A DNA stretch of 33,422 bases from Monosiga brevicollis MX1 (lineage: Eukaryota; Opisthokonta; Choanoflagellata; Craspedida; Salpingoecidae): NCBI RefSeq assembly GCF_000002865.3, contig NW_001865041.1, positions 645,935 through 679,356 of the forward strand, in the 5' to 3' direction. The notes beneath the pieces were generated by a model. The model saw nothing but the letters and a program-made list of their open reading frames with translations. It was not told where the DNA came from and ran no database searches. Positions 24,631-33,422 of the stretch are shown piece after piece; the first letter of the stretch is position 1, and each line of letters opens with the position of its first letter. The position numbers were made by a program, and so were the translations under genes.

Positions 24631-25290
24631 TGTGACAGATTGCGGGTGCAACGGCTGGAAGGCGGGCAGCGAGTGCTTGACAGCGACCAAGACTGGGAGT
24701 CCGCGCAGAAATGCTGCTTGTCGCCCCACGTGCACGTGGCTCTTAACTTGGCCAGACGACAAGAGTAGAGCAGGCCGGGGCAGACGACAGCCTCAAATAG
24801 GGCTCTTGCCGCGAGCGGTAAGGGTCTCGCCTGCTGTTACTTTTCGATGCGCCAAAACGCCCACACACGGCGCTTGTGTTGACGAGGACACCAATTGGGA
24901 GGCCCAGCGGCGCAGGGTGTGCGGTCTGAAGCAGACAAGGAACACGCAGATGCTCAAGCCGGAGCGTCCACCCCGATGCGAACAACGTCGACGCGAGCAG
25001 TCGTTATGAGGAGCAAAACTTGGCCAGGGATCTCAAAAGAATTAAAAAAAAAAAAAAGCCGATGAGAAAGGCAGGTGGGCGGCTAGAATGCAGTCCCACT
25101 GATTAAGACTGGTGTCCCAACGCGAGCCAAGGCCGGACGCAAGGCCACGCGCGTCACCACCGCAATCACGAAACAGACCAACAGGAAGGACCCCTCGAAT
25201 CAGAGCCCAAAACCTGTCAGTGCGCGTCGTCGTCGTCGTCGTCGTCGTGAGTGAGTGTGAGTGAGTGAGTGTCAGTACATGCGCCAAAGC

Positions 25291-25384
<94 letters not shown>

Positions 25385-25973
25385 AACCGCCACATTTACA
25401 CCGTTGGTAGCGGTAGCTGTTTGAATCATGTTTGTCGCGCTTGTCATGCTTGTCAAGGCGTTGTACATGTAAGACGTTTTCTTCTTCTTGTGCTTGCCCT
25501 TTTCCCCAAAGGTTTCTATTACTTTTGACCCAAAAACCAGACCCCTTTAATACGCAGAAACCCAAAAGGTTCAGATCAGCTATATTTAGGGCCTACAGAC
25601 AAAGCCCCAGTTTGGCTGACAACTCCTCGTATGTGTGTGTGTGTGTGTGTGTGTCGTGTGTTGCACATTCAAAAACGCTTTGTCGGTATCGATGCACCCG
25701 CCCCTTCCATGGCGCGCTCTCGTTCCGTCGCTCCATCTCGCTCCATCTCGCTGCTGTTCTCGCTCTCTCGCCTCTCCTCGGCCTTGTGCTGGCTTCTTCC
25801 CTGCGGTTGCGGGCTCAACCCCTTCTCCCTCTGGTGTTGCCATCGAAAGACTGTTTGAGGACTGGCTGCGAGGCCAGCGTTGGTGCTTGTATCGCAACAA
25901 AGAGTGGCAGCTTGCTCGATCTCACCCGCTGATGCTCCGTGCGCGACAGCGACCACTCTTGTGACCAGCCAAC
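24631..25973. promoter_or_regulatory. Divergent intergenic region with simple repeats
   Basis: 1.34 kb between the 526-aa gene (-) and the TMEM30 gene (+). It contains (CGT)n at 25225-25249, a GTGA-rich patch to 25270, a long (GA)n at 25294-25382, a (TG)n at 25632-25654 and a pyrimidine-rich stretch with a tandem 10-mer CTCCATCTCG at 25731-25750. No exon is supported. Confidence 0.4.
25294..25382. repeat. (GA)n microsatellite, about 44 units
   Basis: A pure GA/CT tract. Nearby (CGT)n at 25225-25249 and GTGA units precede it. SLSLSL and ERERER frames across it are artefacts. Confidence 0.97.
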
Positions 25974-28150
25974 ATGGATGACGACAAGTACCCCAACCGG
26001 CCGCGCAGTACGTACCAATCGACTCATCTGCCGCGCGCCTTGAGGCGTTCGCCAAGGCCGTGATCCCCCTGCCCTGTTTTCCGCAACTTGATCTCTTTGA
26101 AACCTCCTCTCCTGTTCAGCGTGACTCTCTCATCCTACCCCTCCTGTTCCCCCCAACCTCAACACGCTCTGCCTTCTGTAAACTCTAGACACCAAGTTCA
26201 AACAGCAAAAGCTGCCAGCTTGGAAGCCCGTGCTCACACCAAAGACTGTGCTTCCTAATGTCCTGATCATCGGCATCATCTTCATCGCCGTGGGCGCGGC
26301 ACTTCTAGCTGGATCCAACTCGGTAGATATCACTCTTCATCGACCACCTGTGCAGCCGATACCTCTGTTGTGACATGGTCAGCCTTTGATACAATGTTGC
26401 TTGTCGCTGAATATGCAGGTCAAGGAGCAGGTCTGGGACTACACCGAATGTGTCTCGACAAGTACGCCGCCCCTTGTTGTCATCTCACAGGTGGCACTGT
26501 GTCTTGGTCTCACCCGCTTTTGGGCCCGACCGTACCTCTCTCCACAGATGATAGCACTAAATCTTGCGCCGACATCATTGCTGGCCAACGTCGTATGTGA
26601 CAGGGCATGGCTCCGCTCTCTCCACATCAGCATAATCACACGTGCACATACATACATACACCGCAGACACCGCCACGACCCAAGCCGCTCGGCGCTTGAG
26701 TCCTTTGAATACGACGACAAACTTGAACCGTCAGTGAGGGCAGACGCCTCTCACCTGAGCTGCACATGACCTCTTTTGCCTGATTAGCTGACCTCAATGG
26801 GTCCGAATACTTGCGCTGCACCTGCACCGTCAACGTTGAGCTGACCGAAGGCTTTGGCACTGACGAAACCTTCATTTACTATGGTCTTGAGGAATTTTAT
26901 CAGGTATGTCTTGCCCATCCCGATCCCCAGCACTTGCCCTTTGATGGCACATTCCACCTTGCCTCGCAAACACGGTGCAATGCACCATTCCTTTCTTCCG
27001 CGCCCAAATGTCCTACCGTCCTACCGTCCGCCTGCCTCTGCGAAAGCTTTGCCTTACTACAGCTTTGACTCGTGGCGCATCACCCGCTTTCCAGAACCAC
27101 CGTGCCTATGTGCGCTCGCGCTGGGACGCTCAGTTGCGCTCTGTGACGGCCCAGGGCGCGTCTGATTGCGACCCCTTGAACACAGCCCCCAACGGCAACT
27201 ACTATGCCCCTTGCGGTCTCGTCGCCAACAGCCTTTTCAACGGTTCGTTTCTGTGCATGTCACACAGCATGATGGGCAGAAAACAATCGGATGACTTCTT
27301 CTACTGCCTATTCCTGCTCATTGGGAACAACGTGGCCCGGCGCCGCTGACTGTGACAGACACTTTCATCTTCTACAAATGTGACGACGACGCTTGCACCT
27401 CGCGAAGCCGCGTCGATGCCACCGGTGAACGCATCTCTTGGCGTTCAGATCGTGAGACCAAGTTTCAAAACCCCCCGCACGCGGACGGCGACCTGTGTGG
27501 TTCAGAGGCCTTTGATCCCACCCGCTCCGAGAAGTTGCCCAACTGGCCCGTTCCCGCCTGTCAGCTTGGCAGCAGTATGGCCGATGCGGCCACCTATTTT
27601 GCGCAAAGCACAGAGTTCAACAGCTCGGGCCTTGGATACGAAAACGAAGATCTGATCGTCTGGATGCGCACTGCCGGTGAGACACTGGCACGAGCTGCGC
27701 CCGTTCCTCTCTCGGCAAATTGTGTTGAGAGGCCTCTCATGAAATGCCGCCGCCAAACGCGGTGCACCATTTTGTTTGGTTTGTTGAACAGCGTTGCCTG
27801 ACTTCCGCAAGCTCTACCGCCGCGTCGTTAACACTGATTTGCAAGACGGTCAATATCAGATTGACATTGACTACAATTTTCCTGTTCGCAATTTTGAGGG
27901 CAAGAAGAAAGTGATTCTCTCCACCATCTCTTGGAGTGGTCCGTCAAGCCTCCCCTCTCGCTCGCCGCAGCCCCGTTGCCAATGACCCTTCCCGCACCCC
28001 CGCCTCTCAGCTCATGGACACGCGCCTCTTCTTCATTTTCCCTCAGGTGGTGAAAACCCCTTCTTAGGCATTTGCTACCTCGTTGTCGGCTGCCTCTGTG
28101 TGGCTGCCGTGGTTGTTTTCGCCATCTTGGTCAAGCTGAAGAAGCGGTAA
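25974..28150 (+). CDS. TMEM30: CDC50/TMEM30 family P4-ATPase flippase subunit
   Basis: Nine exons: 25974-26007, 26189-26322, 26419-26461, 26548-26592, 26788-26903, 27095-27242, 27359-27676, 27792-27938 and 28047-28150, giving 362 aa (human TMEM30A 361). The family signature is continuous: KFKQQKLPAWKPVLTPKTVL before membrane helix 1 (about 33-55), an extracytoplasmic CTCTVNVEL, FIYYGLEEFYQNHRAYV, APCGLVANSLFN, GYENEDLIVWMRTA, LPDFRKLYRR, YNFPVRNFEGKKK, ILSTISWSGGENPFLGICY, then membrane helix 2 and a LKLKKR cytosolic tail. CDC50 proteins escort P4-ATPases out of the ER and are needed for phospholipid flipping. Cysteines of the ectodomain are retained. The exon 4 donor could be 26590 or 26593 (one Arg difference); GTATGT at 26593 is preferred. 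Confidence 0.95.
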
Positions 28151-28352
28151 GAAAGATGGTCTCTTGTACAGCTGTTTTTCTTTCGATTAGCAACGGCGAT
28201 GTGACTAGAGCCTTGCGAGAAAAGCAGGATGGCAACACATGCCAAGCGCACAGCGCTCCATTACAGTGGCTGGTCCGTTCAACTCACGCAACTTTCGTGC
28301 CTTTGGGACTGCTGATCTCGCTAGGGAACTGGGTGATGCGGACGTCCGCTGG
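28151..28352. other. Convergent 3' spacer TMEM30/PIH1D2
   Basis: About 200 bp between two convergent stop codons. Nothing notable. Confidence 0.5.
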
Positions 28353-29636
28353 TCACGCAACTCGTAGGGCCTTAAGCTTCAAGGTGGCTGTTTTCTTGAT
28401 AAACTTGGCGCTGCCTAGCTCGGTTTGGATGAGGAAGGGTGTGGTGTATTTTAATCGATACGTGTCCAATACTTCGACCTGAATGCTGTCACTGGAGAGA
28501 GTCAGATCAATCTCGGCTACCGACGTGACCCCTGGTAGATGCACGCGCAGCGTCACAACCCCAGCATTGTCGTCCACACTAGCATCGTGCGCCGGCTCTG
28601 TCAAGCTCGCGGGTGCCGAAAGGTCCACAATGGCCGGCTTGGTCTTGGGCCTCGCTGCTTGGGCCGGAGATGTACCCACGCCGAGCCCGGAGGTGGACGG
28701 TACTTGCGATGGAAGCCGTACCGCGCTGGTATCATCGGCCTTTCCCGACTTCTCAGCCTCTGCTTCCCGCGATAAGGCTTCCAATAGCTGCTGTGGGTCT
28801 TTGATGTCCGGTGGTTGTGCAGAAGCTGCCTGCTGTTCTTGAGCGAGGCGGGACAGCTTCTCCATCTCCGAAGCATGGCGGTCGGCCTCTGAGAGGCGTT
28901 GATAGGGCTTTACCCAGGACCACGTAGCTTGGGGGGTGATTGACGTGGTACTACCAAAGCGACTCACAGCAGCCTTGAGCAAGAGCCGCTCTAATAGCTG
29001 GTCAGACGAGCCTTTTTCTGCCACCAAGCTATCCAGTAGCTCGGGATTGACTAAAACCTCAAGCAACGGGTTGTTCTCTGGCCCATCCGTGTCAAAGGCT
29101 ACAAAACGCATGGGCAGCGGTGCCTCTGGGCTTTCAGGCTTGGGAACATCCTTCCCCTCACATACACAGACATGTACGGGTGGCTGATTCAAAGCAAAGC
29201 AAGAACGAGAGAATATGTCGCCAGACGTCAGCTCATGCCCGGGAGCGAGCCTTGGCGCTGGTCAGGTGACATCAAAGCGCGAAGCTGGAGCATAGGAAAG
29301 ATGAGTTACAAACCTCGCAATGGATGTGGAGTGTCAATCGGCAGGGCGGAGGCTTGAGTTCAGCAAGCAAGCGTTCTTTCTCCTTCTTTTGCTTCTCCAC
29401 AAAAGCGCGGTAGGCTACCAGGCCGCGACGCAGGCAATACGAGTGAGGATGATGGCTCGGCACTGCTTGTCATCAAAGAAAGCAAAAGGCCTTGTGCCAC
29501 CTGCGTCCTGGTCCCTACCGGCAGGGTCGGTGGCGGAAAGGTGGTCGAGGTAAGCCCAAAGCTTTTCAGCTTTGTCCTTGAGCTGCCCATCCTGCTGTAA
29601 GTTGAAGGCCTGCGCGGCATCACGAAAACTCGCCAT
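28353..29636 (-). CDS. PIH1D2: PIH1D2-like PIH1-domain protein
   Basis: Three exons: 29636-29519, 29414-29314 and 29183-28353, phases 1 and 0, giving 349 aa (human PIH1D2 315). The N-terminus has the PIH1 start KLWAYLDHLSATDPA-AYRAFVEKQKKEKE (compare human FWNLLDDLAQSDPEGYEKF). Then come a PIH1 core (PPVHVCVCEGKDVPKPE, PMRFVAFDTDGPE, LLEVLVNPELLD), a variable linker and a C-terminal CS-like beta domain (VHLPGVTSVAEIDLTLSSD, YRLKYTTPFLIQTELGSAKF). PIH1 proteins bridge Hsp90/R2TP to clients; PIH1D2 and its relatives act in cytoplasmic pre-assembly of ciliary dynein arms. The C-terminal resemblance is closest to PIH1D2 rather than PIH1D1 or Kintoun, from memory. It is divergent from the AKAP14-like gene. 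Confidence 0.88.
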
Positions 29637-29995
29637 GCTGAACTTGCTCAGACGCCCTTTCGGGGCGATCAAGAGAGAGAAAAGAAGCAAAGCAAGAGAG
29701 AGAAAGAAAGAGAGGAGAGCGTATGTGTGCTGACAATGAGACACATAACGGAGTTACCAACTGTTATCTCTCCTTCGCAACGAGTCAAAAGGATCAGAAA
29801 CGAGCGTGTGAAAAAGGGCAGTCAGGCACGGGTCAAGCACGGGTGAACGTGGCCGCCATAAGCGAGGAGAAGAGCTTGCAGGTGCTGCAGGTGGCTAAGG
29901 AAAGAGTAGAGTTTGGGAAGTAGAAGGATCAAACTGGGGTTTCGAGCACCAACTTGCCCCGAGACGTGCTCCACTCGACCCGCGCACCGCTCAGG
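29637..29995. promoter_or_regulatory. Shared divergent promoter of PIH1D2 and AKAP14-like genes
   Basis: This 359-bp spacer separates two divergent ciliary genes. It has a purine-rich GAGA/GAAA stretch (29669-29720) on the PIH1D2 side and a duplicated CACGGGT (29827 and 29838). A single GTTACC half-site lies near 29754, but I see no full RFX X-box. A shared promoter is an inference from the head-to-head layout. Confidence 0.4.
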
Positions 29996-31004
29996 ATGGC
30001 GTCTACTCGCGAAGAAGAGGTCGCGCAAGTCGCAGCACAGTTGGTGCAGTCCATTCTGACCGATCTCACAGCCAAAATGAGTTCACACGAGGCACCTGCA
30101 GCTGCCACGGACCCCGCTGCAACTACCCAAGTTAGGCCCAAGACCGCCGAAGTCCGTGCGCTTTCTGCCGAAATGGTCGGTGAGGCGCTTGCCTCAGCCA
30201 TTGAGCAACTTCCAATTCTGCCGATGGAAGATACTTCCAACATGACCCAAGAGCAGATTGTGGACGCCATTGTCCAGGTATGAAGCTCTTGCTCATGTGC
30301 TCATCGTACCCTTCGTGGCGGGCTTGCGTGTCATCCTAGCCATGGATCAGCGCCATGGATCGCCCAGCCCCCTGCTCCCCTCCCCATCCTGCCGAGTCTG
30401 AAGCGGCTGTATTGCTGGGATTGCCCTGTGCTTTTGCCCAAATGACGGTTAGACGTGGGACATCTCTGAGCAATGGCGGTATCACATCGACAAGGCCGTT
30501 GGCGACCAGTGCACGGTGCTGTTCAGCATCCCCACGCGTCGTCGCCCAGTGCCCAATGCTACCGTCGAGATTGTATTCAACGTGACCAGTGTGGTGCGAT
30601 TTGACATGAACGACCGCTCAATTGTGGCTGCTACAGGCAGCGCATGAAATTGCCCGTGCATACTCCACCAGTGTTCGAACCGCGTTTTGCAGGTTGCTGT
30701 TCCCTCACGTCCCGTCTCAAATTGTTGCCAACATCTAGGACGGTCGTTGGCGAGTAATCTGGCGCATTGATGACCAAAAACTTGAGCACACGTAGGTCGC
30801 TCCCACCCTTGCCGATACGGCCCCGACAAATTTTGTGCACCTGACGCGCGTGATTGTTGTGATTGCAGAGAGCGAACTGTGTGCCGTGAAGAATGGCTAC
30901 GAAAATCGCTTGCGCACAAGCGTGCCATGCAAGACGCTATATCTTCAATTCTTGACCCTGAGGAGGAAGTAGATGCCAAGGCAGCCGATCCCCCGAGCAA
31001 CTGA
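29996..31004 (+). CDS. AKAP14: AKAP14 (AKAP28)-like axonemal A-kinase anchor protein
   Basis: Four exons: 29996-30277, 30453-30593, 30739-30791 and 30869-31004, phases 0, 0 and 2, giving 203 aa (human AKAP14 197). Residues 6-25 (EEVAQVAAQLVQSILTDLTA) form an amphipathic helix of the type that docks PKA regulatory subunits, in the same place as in AKAP28. Exons 2-4 match the AKAP28 domain: FSIPTRRRPVPNATVEIVF, then WRIDDQKLEHTERTV and the terminal REEWLRKSLAHKRAM. AKAP14 anchors PKA in ciliary axonemes. The loop between the beta strands and the C-terminal helix lacks the usual HRPG motif. I chose ATG 29996 because the frame upstream lies in the shared promoter. A second helix (AEMVGEALASAIEQL) is also amphipathic. 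Confidence 0.78.
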
Positions 31005-32238
31005 AATTGAGGCGCTGGTCGCCCCCTTCCTTTCAATTAAGCGATACCGCTCAAAGGCGTTTCTCACAAATTCGGGTCCATCGTTTTGATCTGACAATCT
31101 GACAATCTGACAAGGGATGAATCAGTGGGGTTTTGTCGAGGGGGCGTTGACCTGTGCGAATACCACTTCGCCACCCCAGCTTGAGACCATTGACAAACCC
31201 CCTCTTTTGTCATGTGAATGACGTGCGTGCGGCGCGGAGAGCAGGCCGATCAACCGCGGCGAAAGGTCCAGCCAGACCTCAAACCCGAGCCAAGACAATT
31301 CACAGCAGGCTCTTCTCTTGCCCCGCGCAACACAAAGCCACTTCCTGTGAGCACACGAAAGGTAGACGACAATCAACAAAGTGTCAGAACCAAACCATTA
31401 CAGGAGTGCATTACGACGACTCTCCGTTCCCACCGTTATAAAAGCCCACACACAAAGCCACACAACAGCACACACAAAAGCAAGCAGAGAAAGGTACACA
31501 AGAGAAAAAAAGACACACCAAAGACCACGCAGACCCAAGAATGTCATTGCTTTTTCCACCCCCTCCTCCTCCTTTCGCCTACACACACACACACACACAC
31601 ACGCACACATGTGTGTGTGTTCTGTATAACGACCACACACGAAGACAAAAAGTCAAGGCCAATGTCGTTAAGACCATCACACCTGTCGTCATCTCAACAG
31701 TCATCCTTTTCGACGCCCCTGGTTGCCTCATTCTCATTCTCATTCCTCGCGCCCCCCCCCGCGCTCCCCGTCGGACAGCCTCAAGACACCCCCTCCCACG
31801 GTTGAGGGGGCAGCTCAACATCTCCCTTGAGAACCATAAAGCACACTTTCACAGAGAAACTGTATATGTGGGGCAGCAAGCGCCTGGAAATAAGCTGAAG
31901 CGCGGGAACGGTAACAGGTAAGCGAGCCTACTGCTTCGTCCCACGTCGTTGACAGACCAACTCGAGATGCCCGGTCTGGCTGCCGCAAGCGGCTCGCCCA
32001 AACGAGCTGAGCGCAGAAGCTTGATGGATCGCTATCAGCCGATGATAATATGCATATGATACTGTATCGCCGGCGCTCGTGCGCCCCCGTCAGCTTCACT
32101 CATGAACGTCCGTCCCCTGAAACCGACCAGCTGAGTCCGAGGTGTTGTTTCAACCGAGATTGAAGCGGAACGCCGCTCTATAATCTTTTAAAGCACTACC
32201 AGGCCCATCATCGAAGGAATTGGCAAAACAACAGCATC
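31005..32238. other. 1.2-kb intergenic region with ATCTGACA triplet, TATA-like box and CA/TG repeat
   Basis: Three perfect tandem 8-mers (ATCTGACA) occur at 31089-31112, 85 bp after the AKAP14-like stop. A TATAAAAG box at 31437-31444 precedes an A/C-rich leader and an ATG at 31541, but the reading frame there is mostly Pro and His/Thr repeat, so I do not call a gene. (CA)n followed by (TG)n lies at 31580-31620. Confidence 0.4.
31089..31112. repeat. Three tandem copies of ATCTGACA
   Basis: Perfect 8-bp direct repeats. The same octamer appears twice at 12761-12776, and TCTGACA twice at 5084-5103 and once at 3135-3141, always in intergenic DNA close to gene ends or starts. Confidence 0.85.
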
Positions 32239-33421
32239 ATGCCAAGGCCTGGCACAAGGTAAGACATCATGCTTTTGAGAACTGAGCAAAGTGGCAAGTC
32301 GTGACTGCCAGACTGACAAAACTGTGCACAGGCGGCTGGCATGCATGCTTCTGCTTCTGGCCCTGCAAGCGACCACAGGCTGGGCTCAAGGTGAGACGAA
32401 AGACTACAGAGCGATAAGGCATCTGTAATTGTGAACACATGAGGATGAAAAACTCAGGATTGATGTTACACTAGATCTATCACTACTATCGACACACGTC
32501 AGCACGCAGGAGGCTGCTCTCGAGAGTGCAGACCAAAGTCTTTTGACTGAGATAAATGAGCAAGTCACAGGCTTAGCTTCAAAAGATGAAAGCTTCGAAG
32601 CCCGTATTGGAACGGAAGAGGCAGCCAGAACAGCTGGTGATGACAGCTTAGAGGCGCGTGTGGCGACCGAGGAGACGGCTCGTGCGAGCGCCGATACCAG
32701 CTTGGACACGGAGATGAAGGCGCAGGATGCCAGCTTGGCGACGCGTCTGTCGGCCGAGGAGTCTAACAGCCTGAGCACGGACGTGAGCCTGGAGGCGCGT
32801 GTGGCGACCGAGGAGACGGCTCGTGCGAGCGCCGATACCAGCTTGGACACGGAGATGAAGGCGCAGGATGCCAGCTTGGCGACGCGTCTGTCGGCCGAGG
32901 AGTCTAACAGCCTGAGCACGGACGTGAGCCTGGAGGCGCGTGTGGCGACCGAGGAGACGGCTCGTGCGAGCGTCGATACCAGCTTGGACACGGAGATGAA
33001 GGCGCAGGATGCCAGCTTGGCGACGCGTCTGTCGGCCGAGGAGTCTAACAGCCTGAGCACGGACGTGAGCCTGGAGGCGCGTGTGGCGACCGAGGAGACG
33101 GCTCGTGCGAGCGCCGATACCAGCTTGGACACGGAGATGAAGGCGCAGGATGCCAGCTTGGCGACGCGTCTGTCGGCCGAGGAGTCTAACAGCCTGAGCA
33201 CGGACGTGAGCCTGGAGGCGCGTGTGGCGACCGAGGAGACGGCTCGTGCGAGCGTCGATACCAGCTTGGACACGGAGATGAAGGCGCAGGATGCCAGCTT
33301 GGCGACGCGTCTGTCGGCCGAGGAGTCTAACAGCCTGAGCACGGACGTGAGCCTGGAGGCGCGTGTGGCGACCGACGAGACGGCTCGTGCGAGCGCCGAT
33401 ACCAGCTGGACACGGAGATGA
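32239..33421 (+). CDS. Secreted tandem-repeat coiled-coil-like protein, 5' part
   Basis: Exons 32239-32258, 32332-32390 and 32532 to the window end join in phase (2, 1). The first 26 residues are a clear signal peptide (MPRPGT, Arg-Arg, a LACMLLLLAL core, TTGWAQ). The mature protein begins DQSLLTEINEQVTG and becomes a tandem array of 47-residue units rich in Ala, Glu, Ser and Thr, with hydrophobic residues spaced as in a long helical or fibrous stalk (ATEETARAS, DTSLDTEMKAQ, ATRLSAEESNSL). Similar unit chemistry occurs in fibre and adhesin stalks; I infer an extracellular filamentous protein. There is no Cys in the repeat. At 33407 a one-base difference from the other units shifts the frame to a TGA at 33419-33421, probably a sequence or assembly error, so the 3' end is unknown. 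Confidence 0.7.
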
Positions 33422-33422
33422 A
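32651..33422 (+). repeat. Five and a half tandem 141-bp units
   Basis: The landmark GAGGCGCGTG recurs at 32651, 32792, 32933, 33074, 33215 and 33356, an exact 141-bp period (47 codons). Units appear identical except for one GCC/GTC codon (A, A, V, A, V, A in order) and two changes in the last, incomplete unit. The array continues beyond the window. Confidence 0.95.

Noticed and set aside
24236-25009. 257-aa + strand frame
   Set aside because: It is mostly antisense to the 526-aa gene, whose protein composition is far more natural.
30664-30690. GTTCGAAC, resembling a tRNA B box, in an AKAP14-like intron
   Set aside because: There are no flanking T-stem pairs, A box or acceptor stem.
32404-33342. 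312-aa minus-strand frame with its own repeats
   Set aside because: It is the antisense shadow of the 141-bp coding repeats. The + strand has a signal peptide and consistent splice phases.

Overview
This window is nuclear DNA of a flagellated, intron-rich unicellular relative of animals, most likely a choanoflagellate (Monosiga-like). The evidence is dense genes on both strands, many short introns (roughly 30-370 nt) with GT..AG borders, and products that look distinctly opisthokont or animal-like: PDCD2, SMIM7, USE1, RPRD1, TMEM30/CDC50, BBS4, PIH1D2 and AKAP14. I assigned all families by reading spliced exons and comparing them with remembered family sequences; no database search was run. 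The exact species is an inference.

Layout. 1-328: last two exons of an unrecognised + gene. 746-2771 (-): a Ser/Arg-rich low-complexity protein. 3238-4999 (+): an RPRD1-type CID protein. 5455-6454 (+): ribosomal protein S15 (uS19). 6955-9605 (-): PDCD2 in 12 exons with a MYND finger. 10239-10916 (+): SMIM7, 74 aa in five tiny exons. 11230-12693 (-): an intronless class V aminotransferase. 13003-14404 (+): the ER SNARE USE1. 14794-18208 (-): a large protein with two divergent GATA-like C4 fingers. 18209-19843: a gap with a cluster of short perfect inverted repeats. 19844-22398 (-): BBS4. 23050-24630 (-): an intronless 526-aa protein of unknown family. 25974-28150 (+): CDC50/TMEM30. 28353-29636 (-): PIH1D2-like. 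29996-31004 (+): AKAP14-like. 32239-33421 (+): a secreted repetitive coiled-coil-like protein made of identical 141-bp units and running off the window.

Most genes are independent housekeeping genes: translation, transcription termination, ER/Golgi traffic and lipid flipping. Three are ciliary: BBS4 (BBSome), PIH1D2 (dynein-arm assembly) and AKAP14 (axonemal PKA anchor). The last two are divergently transcribed from one 359-bp spacer.

The least explained items are the GATA-like two-finger protein, the intronless 526-aa protein, the homogenised repeat protein, a recurring ATCTGACA motif in intergenic DNA, and the inverted-repeat cluster near 19.2 kb. I found no CRISPR array, insertion sequence, rRNA or convincing tRNA.
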